Shown here: positions 15,754 to 22,881 of the stretch, piece by piece
How positions within the stretch are numbered: the stretch's first letter is position 1
How the letters are laid out: every line of letters begins with the position of its first letter
NCBI RefSeq assembly: GCF_024211275.1
Contig: NZ_JAMLDX010000003.1
Span: 310,001-374,000 of the forward strand
Reading direction: 5' to 3'
Length of the DNA: 64,000 bases
Origin: Sphingomonas tagetis
GTDB taxonomy: Bacteria; Pseudomonadota; Alphaproteobacteria; Sphingomonadales; Sphingomonadaceae
Made by a program: the position numbers and the translations under genes
Notes under the pieces: model-generated
Told to the model about the DNA's origin: nothing
The model's input: the letters and a program-made list of their open reading frames with translations, nothing else
Databases searched by the model: none

Positions 15754-16622
15754 TTCTCGTCACCTCCGCCAATGGCAATCAGGGCAAGCGGCTGATCCCC
15801 AAGCTGCTCGCGGCCGGCCATCGGGTGCGGGCATGCGTGCGTTCCGATGCGTCGGCGCGGAGCCTGAGCGAACTGGGCGTGCAGGAGGTGCTGACCGGCG
15901 ACCTTGCCGACCCGGAATTCATTGCTCAGGCGATACACGGTGTGGCCGGCCTCTATCATATCGGCCCGACGCTGCACCGCGACGAGCGCGCGATCGGCTT
16001 CGCGATGGTCGATGCGGCGCGGTCGGCGGGGGTCAGGCATTTCGTGTTCAGCTCGGTCCTCCACGCGATCACCACCGATCTGATCCAGCACGAGATCAAA
16101 CGCGACATCGAGGAGCATCTGCTATCCTCGGGACTCGAATTCACGATCCTCCAGCCGGCCAATTATATGCTGCCGCATCGGCTGAAGCCGGTGTTCGAGG
16201 AAGGCGTGTTCCGGCTGAGCTGGGCGCTCGACCGCTATCAGTCGATGGTCGATCTGGAGGATGTGACCGATGTCGCGGCGCTGGTCCTGACGCATCCGGC
16301 GGACCATGCGGCGGCGACCTATGAGCTGGCCGCGCCGGGCCGCTTCACCGCCCATGATATCGGGCGTGTCCTGTCCGGCGTGCTGGGCCGCGAGATCGCG
16401 GTCGAGCGGATCGACCCGGCGGCGTTCATCCGCGCGCGGCTGGGTGATCTCGACCCGGAGGAACTGGCCCACCAGCTGCGCATGAGCGGCGCGATCTCTG
16501 CGCGCTACAGCGCACATGACTTCCTCGGCAATCCGAACGTCCTGACCTGGCTGCTCGGCCGCGCGCCAACCAGCTTCGAGGGGTTCGTGCGCCGGGAATA
16601 TGCCGCTTTCCTAGCGGCGTAG
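15750..16622 (+). CDS. NmrA-like NAD(P)-binding protein
   Basis: The 290-residue product starts at a GTG overlapping the previous stop. It opens with a Rossmann motif slightly altered from GxxGxxG (ILVTSANGNQGKRLIPKLL) and continues GHRVRACVRSDAS, GVRHFVFSSVLHA and LEFTILQPANYM, as in atypical SDRs of the NmrA/quinone oxidoreductase type. The Ser-Tyr-Lys triad of classical SDRs is absent. It may reduce a quinone or act as a redox sensor. The last 12 bp overlap the 3' end of the convergent FAD monooxygenase gene. The role in the pathway is unclear. Confidence 0.8.
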   Translation: MILVTSANGNQGKRLIPKLLAAGHRVRACVRSDASARSLSELGVQEVLTGDLADPEFIAQAIHGVAGLYHIGPTLHRDERAIGFAMVDAARSAGVRHFVFSSVLHAITTDLIQHEIKRDIEEHLLSSGLEFTILQPANYMLPHRLKPVFEEGVFRLSWALDRYQSMVDLEDVTDVAALVLTHPADHAAATYELAAPGRFTAHDIGRVLSGVLGREIAVERIDPAAFIRARLGDLDPEELAHQLRMSGAISARYSAHDFLGNPNVLTWLLGRAPTSFEGFVRREYAAFLAA

Positions 16623-18170
16623 CTCCACCGCCTCGGTCCCGAGCATCGCGCGCGCGTCCGCAACCAGCGCCGCTGCGTCCGTGATCGATCCTGTGCCGAA
16701 CACGTAGAAATCGGGCCGCACCAGCACCGCCTCCGCGCCGAGCCGCTCGAACCACGCGGCATAGGTGCCGTCGAGATCGGTGACGCCGCCGTCCGGGCCG
16801 AAATCGGCGATGACGCCGCCCAGCCGCGCGACGCCTTCGCAAGCGCGCTGGTCGAGCACCGCCGAGCCGTTACGCAGCAGCAACTGCCAGCCGGTGCCGA
16901 TCACATCGTCGAACAGCCCTTCGCGCCCACCATGCCCGACGCGGCCCTGCACCGAGAGATAGCCCGCATTGGGATCGTCGGTGCGGTAGCCGCCGCTCTC
17001 GCCCAGCCGTGGCTCGGGCGGCGGCTTGAGCGCGAGCGCGGGGTCCTTGATCGCCGCCTTCATATGCGCGTCGCGTGCGGCGACCTCGGCGGGGTCGAGC
17101 ATGCAGATGATCCGGCCCATCTCGACCGCCTGCGTGATGATCTCCTGCACATGCCCGCTGCGTTCGGGGCCGTAGGAGTCGAACAGCGCCTCCGGCGCCT
17201 CGCCCTTGAGCACTGCCGCCAGCCGCCAGCCGAGCGCCATCGCGTCACGCATGCCCGAGCACAGTCCCTGGCCGAGGAATGGCGGCATCAGGTGCGCGGC
17301 GTCCCCCGCAAGCATCACGCGGCCCTTCTTCCATTCGTCCGCCCAGGCGCCGCGGAAGGTGTAGACCGTATGGCGCTCCAGGGTCGCATTGCCGGGATGG
17401 AGATCCCAGCGCGCGAGCAGCTGCCACGCCATCTCGGGCGAGTTGAGCTGCTCGATCGTCTCGCCGGGCAGGCGCATGAATTCCCAGCGCCGTCGTGTCG
17501 GCCCGCTGCCGACCAGCGTGTGCGGGCGCGCGGGATCGCAATGCTGGATCACATAGGGTTTCCACACGCGCTTCTCATGCGGCACGACGTCGAGCACGAG
17601 CCAGTCATAGCCGAAGCCGAGATCGGTCTCCGCGATGCCGAGCAGGTTGCGCGTGGTGGCGCGTGCACCATCGGCGCCGATCGCGTAGCGCGCCTCGACG
17701 GTGATCCGGTCCGCCAAATCCTCGGTCGCCGCAAATTCGAGCGCGACATGGCCGTCATGTTGCTCGATGCTGACAAGTTCCCGCCCGCGATGGATGCTGA
17801 CCAGCGGCGAGGCCTCGAGCTGCTCGGCGAGCATCCGTTCAAGATCGGGCTGGTAGAACATATTCATCTGCGCGAAGCCCGACAGGCCCGGGCGGTTCCA
17901 GTCGATCTGCAGGATCGTCTCGCCCTTTGCGTCGAAGAATTCATAGGTCTTGTCGGGACCGATCACCGGATCAAGCAGCGGCTCCATCGCCTCGGCGAGC
18001 CCTGCGCCCTGCAACTGACGGACGATCTCGTGATCGACCCCGCACGCGCGCGGCAGCGGGTAAAAGGTCGGCCAGCGTTCATACAACGCGACGGACACGC
18101 CCCGCTGCTGGAGCAGCAACGCCGTAAACAGCCCGACCGGGCCGGCGCCGATGATCGCCACGTCAATCAT
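16611..18170 (-). CDS. FAD-dependent aromatic hydroxylase, MhpA-like
   Basis: The 519-residue product is a class A flavoprotein monooxygenase: the FAD GxGxxG motif DVAIIGAGPVGLFTALLLQQ, the DG motif IGADGARATTRN and the GD motif RVMLAGDAAHLMPPFLGQG, followed by a thioredoxin-like C-terminal domain. The length and the RACGVDHE and PPFLGQGLCSG segments fit 3-(3-hydroxyphenyl)propionate hydroxylase (MhpA) and resorcinol/phenol hydroxylases. It would add an ortho hydroxyl to make the catechol for extradiol cleavage, using NAD(P)H directly. The start is set at the ATG at 18168-18170 because the longer frame runs through the divergent promoter. It is transcribed away from the cupin gene from a shared regulatory region. 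Confidence 0.87.
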   Translation of the reverse strand: MIDVAIIGAGPVGLFTALLLQQRGVSVALYERWPTFYPLPRACGVDHEIVRQLQGAGLAEAMEPLLDPVIGPDKTYEFFDAKGETILQIDWNRPGLSGFAQMNMFYQPDLERMLAEQLEASPLVSIHRGRELVSIEQHDGHVALEFAATEDLADRITVEARYAIGADGARATTRNLLGIAETDLGFGYDWLVLDVVPHEKRVWKPYVIQHCDPARPHTLVGSGPTRRRWEFMRLPGETIEQLNSPEMAWQLLARWDLHPGNATLERHTVYTFRGAWADEWKKGRVMLAGDAAHLMPPFLGQGLCSGMRDAMALGWRLAAVLKGEAPEALFDSYGPERSGHVQEIITQAVEMGRIICMLDPAEVAARDAHMKAAIKDPALALKPPPEPRLGESGGYRTDDPNAGYLSVQGRVGHGGREGLFDDVIGTGWQLLLRNGSAVLDQRACEGVARLGGVIADFGPDGGVTDLDGTYAAWFERLGAEAVLVRPDFYVFGTGSITDAAALVADARAMLGTEAVELRR

Positions 18171-18194
18171 ATCTATCCTCTTCCCACCCGGCGC

Positions 18195-18242
18195 TTGACC
18201 ATGCCGCTGAACATCTACTAAGTCACCATGTGACCTTGTCAA
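18195..18242. promoter_or_regulatory. Divergent promoter with cluster-I operator (hydroxylase / cupin operon)
   Basis: The palindrome AAGTCACCATGTGACCTT (18220-18237; GTCAC arms around CAT) lies between opposed -35 boxes: TTGACC at 18195-18200 for the plus strand and TTGACA (18237-18242) for the minus strand. For the minus-strand gene it fills the space between -35 and -10; for the plus-strand gene it covers the -10 and start. A single bound regulator could therefore block both promoters. The half-site matches those at 11569, 20369 and 30219. Confidence 0.62.
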
Positions 18243-18266
18243 TCTTCTTGTGATCGGATTGAGCTG

Positions 18267-18611
18267 ATGGATGTGGTGAGATTTGCCGACGCGCCATTTT
18301 ACACGGCGCCGGATCATGAAGCGGTCGAGGCGCGGCGGCTTCAGGGCGGTGAGGCGAGTTCCGCCGACTTCGCGCTGGTCGGCTATTCGACTTTTCCCGC
18401 CAGCGCGCGCGTGCCGATGGGGGCGGGGCCGATCGGCAAGGTCTATGTCGTCACGCAAGGCACGCTGACGATCGAGCAGGCCGACGGCGAACGGCACGTG
18501 CTGAGCCAGTGGGACAGCATCTTCATCGCCGCGGACGAATCGCGCGCGGTGGTGAATGAGGGCAGCGAGCCGGCGGCCATGATCGTGGTCACGCCACCGC
18601 CGCAACATTAA
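18267..18611 (+). CDS. Small cupin-domain protein
   Basis: The 114-residue product is a single cupin: VPMGAGPIGKVYVVTQGTLTIEQADGERHVLSQWDSIFIAADESRAVVNEGSEPAAMIVV gives the two conserved barrel motifs, here cited only by their core GPIGKVYVVTQGTL and DSIFIAADESR. The usual metal-binding His residues of motif 1 are not present in standard form. Small cupins often act as isomerases, dioxygenases or ligand sensors next to aromatic catabolic genes. It is the first gene of the plus-strand unit from the 18.2-kb divergent promoter and is 1 bp from the next gene. Confidence 0.82.
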   Translation: MDVVRFADAPFYTAPDHEAVEARRLQGGEASSADFALVGYSTFPASARVPMGAGPIGKVYVVTQGTLTIEQADGERHVLSQWDSIFIAADESRAVVNEGSEPAAMIVVTPPPQH

Positions 18612-18612
18612 G

Positions 18613-19392
18613 GTGAATCGGGCGCGCTCTTCCTGCCACGTGCCGGAGCGACGTGCGCTGCTGCTCACGCCGGAACGCGGGCGCGTCCGCGCGCTGGCGG
18701 TCGAGCTTCACGGCAGCGGTATGGATGCGGCACGGCAGCGCGCGATCAGCGGGCTCGCCGATCTGCTGCTGGCGAACGATATCGCCGTGCTGCTGCCGCA
18801 AGCGGCGATCCCGTTTCAGCTGATGCCCGACCTGCAAGCGGGCTTCGCCTGGCACATTCCCGGCGCGCCGCTCCCCGACGCTTCCGACCTGGCGGTTCCG
18901 GCCAGCGACGATTTTGGCTGGATCGATGAGCGGGTGGCCGCCGCACGGTCCGATCTCGGTCTCACCGATGCGCCGCTGTTCCTCGCCGGCTATTCGGGCG
19001 GCGCACGGCTCGCCTCGCATCTGCTGGTCAAGAGCCGTTTGCCGTGGACCGCAGCCGGGCTGGTCGCCGGGCTGCGGGCGGTCGCGGGGGATCGCGCCCC
19101 GCCGCCGACCATCGCCTTTCATGGCCTCGACGATCCGATCAATCCCTATGGCGGAAGCGGCTACATGCGCTGGGATATCGGGATGGATGAGACCTGCGCG
19201 CGCTATGCCGCGGCGCAGGGGTCGGGCCTGCTCGACTTCCATGCACTGCCCAATGCGGCGCACGCCTGGCCGGGCAGTTCCGATCGCGAGCATTTGCGGC
19301 TCTTCGGCCCCGACGGCGAGGACTTCGATGCCTCTGCGCTGATCGCGGCCTTCTTTATGCGCCACATGGCGCGCAACGGACGGGATGAATAA
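18613..19392 (+). CDS. Alpha/beta hydrolase, esterase/PHB-depolymerase-like
   Basis: The 259-residue product has an alpha/beta-hydrolase pattern: VELHGSGMDAARQ (oxyanion region), the nucleophile elbow FLAGYSGGARLASHLL, the acid segment IAFHGLDDPINPYGG and a histidine in NAAHAWPG. This order and the GYSGGA elbow resemble the LpqC/PHB-depolymerase family of esterases. It starts with a GTG right after the cupin gene; the start is not certain, as only AAGG is close upstream. It overlaps the next dioxygenase gene by 8 bp. It could hydrolyse a ring-cleavage product or an ester of the growth substrate. Confidence 0.72.
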   Translation: MNRARSSCHVPERRALLLTPERGRVRALAVELHGSGMDAARQRAISGLADLLLANDIAVLLPQAAIPFQLMPDLQAGFAWHIPGAPLPDASDLAVPASDDFGWIDERVAAARSDLGLTDAPLFLAGYSGGARLASHLLVKSRLPWTAAGLVAGLRAVAGDRAPPPTIAFHGLDDPINPYGGSGYMRWDIGMDETCARYAAAQGSGLLDFHALPNAAHAWPGSSDREHLRLFGPDGEDFDASALIAAFFMRHMARNGRDE

Positions 19393-20326
19393 CATGGGCA
19401 TTCGCGTGCTGCGGCCGGCCTTCATGCAATATCGCCACGCGTCGCTGGCCGAGGCGGAGCGGTTCCTGACCGATTTCGGCTTCCTGCCATGCGGGCGCGA
19501 GCCGGGGGCGATCTACTTCCGCGGCGTCTCCGCCGACGGCTATTGCTATGTCGCGCATGAGGGCGAGCCGGCGTTCGTCGCCGGCGCGTTCGAGGTCGCC
19601 GATGTCGCGGTGCTCGAGGAAGCGTCGCGGTCGATCGAGGGCGCCTCGCTTGTGCGTCCGCTGCCGGGGCCGCAGGGTGGCGCCTGTGTCGAGCTTCGCG
19701 ACCCCGACGGGTTCCGGATCGACCTCGTCGCGGGGCGCACGCCGCTCGCGCCGCTGCCCGAGACCGACGCCGCCGTCGTCAATTTCGGCGACCGCAAGCA
19801 GCGCTTCGGCCAGTTCCAGCGCTTCGAACGGCGGCCCGCACGCGTCCGCAAGCTCGGGCATTTCGGGTTCAACGTCAGCAGCTTCGAAGCGACCTTCGCC
19901 TGGTATCGCGACAATCTCGGCATGGCCGCGTCGGACACGCTGCATGCCGGGCCGCAGGAGAAGGACATCGCCGCGTTCCTGCGCGTGGCGCAGGGCGACG
20001 AGTGGGTCGATCACCACAGCCTGTTCTTCCTCGAATCGCCGGCGACGCACGTTCACCATTGCTCGTTCGAGGTGCAGGACCCGGACGAAGTGATGATGGG
20101 CAGCGAGTGGCTCAAGGCACAGGGCTGGACGCAATTCTGGGGCGTCGGGCGCCACATCCTTGGCAGCCAGGTGTTCGATTACTGGCGCGACTGCTCGGGC
20201 TTCATGATCGAGCATTATGCCGATGGCGACATCCTGACCGAAGCCCACCAGCGCGAACGGCACGACGTCGCCGACGAGGCGCTGGCGGTATGGGGTCCGC
20301 CGCCTCCGCCTGATTTTCTTGACTGA
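19385..20326 (+). CDS. VOC-family extradiol ring-cleavage dioxygenase (second copy)
   Basis: The 313-residue product is a two-domain vicinal-oxygen-chelate protein. Metal ligands are visible in the C-terminal domain as His159 (KLGHFGFNV), His225 (HVHHCSFEV) and Glu276 (SGFMIEHYADGD). It is quite different from the HpaD-like enzyme at 13445 and closer to biphenyl-diol/catechol-type dioxygenases with the YWRDCSGFMIEHY ending. Two extradiol enzymes in one cluster suggest two rings or two catechol intermediates. Met4 is an alternative start. A new promoter follows 24 bp after the stop. Confidence 0.85.
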   Translation: MNNMGIRVLRPAFMQYRHASLAEAERFLTDFGFLPCGREPGAIYFRGVSADGYCYVAHEGEPAFVAGAFEVADVAVLEEASRSIEGASLVRPLPGPQGGACVELRDPDGFRIDLVAGRTPLAPLPETDAAVVNFGDRKQRFGQFQRFERRPARVRKLGHFGFNVSSFEATFAWYRDNLGMAASDTLHAGPQEKDIAAFLRVAQGDEWVDHHSLFFLESPATHVHHCSFEVQDPDEVMMGSEWLKAQGWTQFWGVGRHILGSQVFDYWRDCSGFMIEHYADGDILTEAHQRERHDVADEALAVWGPPPPPDFLD

Positions 20327-20349
20327 AATCCAATGGCGACAGATTGCAC

Positions 20350-20375
20350 TTGACGAGTTAAAGACACCAAGTCAC
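20350..20375 (+). promoter_or_regulatory. Promoter box of the cluster-I TonB receptor
   Basis: TTGACG (20350-20355) is followed by the 16-base block AAAGACACCAAGTCAC (20360-20375). The same two elements with the same spacing recur at 30200-30225; 24 of 26 bases agree. The block contains the cluster-I half-site CCAAGTCAC, while the right half of the palindrome seen at 11569 and 18220 is degenerate here. It lies about 60 bp upstream of the receptor start. Confidence 0.6.
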
Positions 20376-20412
20376 TTTGAGTCGAAGATCAAAACATCTT
20401 GGGAGGGATATG

Positions 20413-22794
20413 ATGCGCAAGATTCGGATGGGGTCGAACCCGCGGCGGCAACTCGGCACCTGGTTCGCGGCCGGTTCGTCACTGGCACTCGCAGCCGTTT
20501 TCGCCGCGCCGGGTGTCGCGCAAGCCGAAACCGCCGATCCGGCGCCGGTCGCCGCACCTGCACAGGACGCCGATGCCGGTGACGGCGCGCAGATCGCCGA
20601 CATCGTCGTGACCGCCCGCCGCGTCGAAGAGCGGCAGCAGGACATTCCGGCCAGTGTGGCCGCGATCACCGGCGACGAACTGGGTGGCATGGCCTCGCTC
20701 GCCGATATCCAGTCGAAAGTGTCGGGCGTGACCTTCCAGGTGATCGGCCCGGTGCCGGTGATCGGCATTCGCGGCTTCGGCAACCGCTCTGCGGCGGGCA
20801 ACCCGTCGAACTCGGCGGTCGGCATCTTCCAGGACGGCGTCTTCGTCGCGCCGACGCTGTCGACCGTGATCAACCGCACCGATACCGAACGCGTCGAGGT
20901 GGCCAAGGGGCCGCAGAGCACGCTCTATGGCCGCGCTTCGTTCACCGGCGCGTTCAACATCGCCACCGCCGATCCCGCAAAGGAATTCTCGGGCTATCTC
21001 GATGCCGGCGCAGGCGTCAGCTCGACCCATGGCGACACGATGTGGCGGGTGCAGGGCGCGGTGTCGCTGCCACTGTCGGACACGCTGTCGGTACGCCTCT
21101 ATGGCCTTGCCGAAAAGCGCGAGGGCTATGTCTATGATCCCGTCACCGACATTCACTCGGCCGGCTATGACCGCCAGATCGGTCGCATCCGCGTGTTGTG
21201 GGAGCCGAGCGACGCCGTCGCGATCCGCCTGACCGGCGCGATCTACCGCGACGATCTCCCGCTGCCGTTCGTCACCGCCGGCCTCGTCCGCGCGCCGCTC
21301 GGCCAGTCGGTGGTGTTCGCCAACCCGGCCAGCGCCGCTTCGCGCGCCGCGCTCGTCTTCGCGCCGAACGTGTGGCGGGGCCAGCTGCAGACCGAACAGC
21401 ATGGCAAGATCAGGGGCGAGCAGGTCACGCTCGACATGCGCTTCCAGACGCCGTTCGGCGAGTTCGCCTCGCTTTCGGACTATCAGCACTCGACGCTCGA
21501 TCCATTCTTCTCGCTCGACAATACCCGGCTCAACTGGGCGAACGGGTCGAGCCCCTATTATGAGAAGCGCTTCTCGCAGGAGCTGCGCGTGTCGGACAAG
21601 GCGGGGCCGTGGAACTACATCTTCGGCGTGTACCTGCTGCATTCGGACGTCGAGCAGGGCGGCGGCAAGATCTTCGACACCACGCGTCCGTTCGCGAGCT
21701 TCATGCCGGGATCGGTCCAATATGATCTGGGTAACGTCAACGCGCTCTACCAGCCGTCTTATACCGAGACCTTCTCCTACGCCGCGTTCGGCCAGGTCGG
21801 CTATGACATCACCGATCAGCTCAACCTCAATGTCGGGCTGCGCTGGGGGCGGGACGAGATTTCGGGAACGGCCGGTGTCGCGATCCGCAACCGGCTGGCG
21901 AACCTCGTCATCCCGACCGTGCCGATGGTCTATCGCGCCGCCAACTTCAACGCGGTCACCGGCAGCGCCAATCTGAGCTACAAGATCACGCCCGCCGTGA
22001 TGGTCTATGCCAGCTACGCCAAGGGCAATTCGCCGGGCGGACTCAACACCGGCGCGGTCGCACGCATCAACTATGGCCCGCAAAATGTCGATGCCTATGA
22101 GCTGGGTCTCAAATCGCAGTTTCTGGACCGGCGGCTCCAGCTCAACGTCGCGCTGTTCGACAATGAATATAGCGGACTTCAGCTCGCGCAGAACATCATC
22201 GTCAACGGCGCGATCACGCCGATCATCAGCAACGCCGCCAAGGCGCGCGGACGCGGCGTCGATCTCGATGCCACCGCGGTGGTCTCGCGCAACCTGCGCC
22301 TCGGCCTGCAATACACCTATGTCGACTCGAAGATCACGCAGTACAGCCTGCCCGCGCCGCCTTCGCCGCAGGTCAATTTGACCGGCGTGCCGCTGGTGCG
22401 TTCGCCCAAGCATTCGCTCAACGGATCGGTCACGTTCAGCCATGATGTCGGGCCGGGCACGTTCGAGCTGACCGCTCAGGAAACCTATTCGTCGAGCTAT
22501 ACCAACGACTATCAGGGCGTTCCGGCCGGCACCGCCTATCCCGGCATTCCCGGCGTGCTGCCGGCGGGCACGACGACGAGCCAGGTGCTCGGCCTGTACC
22601 GGGTCAAGGGCTATGCGCTGACCAACCTCAATGCGAGCTTCAGCTGGGGCAATTTCGAGATCCGCGGTTCGGTCCGCAATCTGTTCAACAAGCAGTATAT
22701 CGCGACCGCATTGGCGTTCGACATGGTCACCGTGCCGCTCGAAACGCCGGGTGCGCCGCGGACCTTCGAGGCTTCGGTCAGGGTCAAGTTCTGA
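20413..22794 (+). CDS. TonB-dependent receptor
   Basis: This outer-membrane importer (793 residues) has a signal peptide ending at about AQA (38), a TonB box ADIVVTARR near 62, the plug motifs GIRGFGNRSAAGNPS and VEVAKGPQSTLYGRASFTGAFN, and a beta barrel ending FEASVRVKF. There is no STN domain, unlike the receptor at 643. The start is set by GGAGG six bases before the second of two adjacent ATGs. It is the usual sphingomonad type found beside degradation genes and most likely imports the cluster-I substrate. The CocE gene 87 bp downstream is probably on the same transcript, so uptake and hydrolysis would be co-expressed. Confidence 0.93.
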   Translation: MRKIRMGSNPRRQLGTWFAAGSSLALAAVFAAPGVAQAETADPAPVAAPAQDADAGDGAQIADIVVTARRVEERQQDIPASVAAITGDELGGMASLADIQSKVSGVTFQVIGPVPVIGIRGFGNRSAAGNPSNSAVGIFQDGVFVAPTLSTVINRTDTERVEVAKGPQSTLYGRASFTGAFNIATADPAKEFSGYLDAGAGVSSTHGDTMWRVQGAVSLPLSDTLSVRLYGLAEKREGYVYDPVTDIHSAGYDRQIGRIRVLWEPSDAVAIRLTGAIYRDDLPLPFVTAGLVRAPLGQSVVFANPASAASRAALVFAPNVWRGQLQTEQHGKIRGEQVTLDMRFQTPFGEFASLSDYQHSTLDPFFSLDNTRLNWANGSSPYYEKRFSQELRVSDKAGPWNYIFGVYLLHSDVEQGGGKIFDTTRPFASFMPGSVQYDLGNVNALYQPSYTETFSYAAFGQVGYDITDQLNLNVGLRWGRDEISGTAGVAIRNRLANLVIPTVPMVYRAANFNAVTGSANLSYKITPAVMVYASYAKGNSPGGLNTGAVARINYGPQNVDAYELGLKSQFLDRRLQLNVALFDNEYSGLQLAQNIIVNGAITPIISNAAKARGRGVDLDATAVVSRNLRLGLQYTYVDSKITQYSLPAPPSPQVNLTGVPLVRSPKHSLNGSVTFSHDVGPGTFELTAQETYSSSYTNDYQGVPAGTAYPGIPGVLPAGTTTSQVLGLYRVKGYALTNLNASFSWGNFEIRGSVRNLFNKQYIATALAFDMVTVPLETPGAPRTFEASVRVKF

Positions 22795-22804
22795 CCGGGG
22801 CAGG

Positions 22805-22828
22805 GGCGCGGGCCGGACGGTCCGCGCC
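22805..22828 (+). terminator. GC-rich stem-loop after the TonB receptor
   Basis: GGCGCGGGCC and GGTCCGCGCC form a 10-bp stem with one G-T type mismatch and a GGAC loop. No T-run follows, so it is not a classic terminator. It could reduce transcription from the abundant receptor gene into the hydrolase gene, or protect the receptor mRNA's 3' end. Confidence 0.4.
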
Positions 22829-22881
22829 TCACCGGCCTGATCTGCGTTTTTCCGACGTGTCGTGGCAGGTTTGCCGCGCCA

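Noticed and set aside
16611..18668. A longer 685-residue version of the MhpA-like hydroxylase
   Set aside because: The extra N-terminal part runs through the divergent promoter and the cupin gene; the FAD motif starts right after the ATG at 18170.
20479..22443. A 654-residue minus-strand open frame inside the TonB receptor gene
   Set aside because: Low-complexity Arg/Val/Asp-rich translation with no recognisable domain; the opposite strand encodes a complete TonB receptor.
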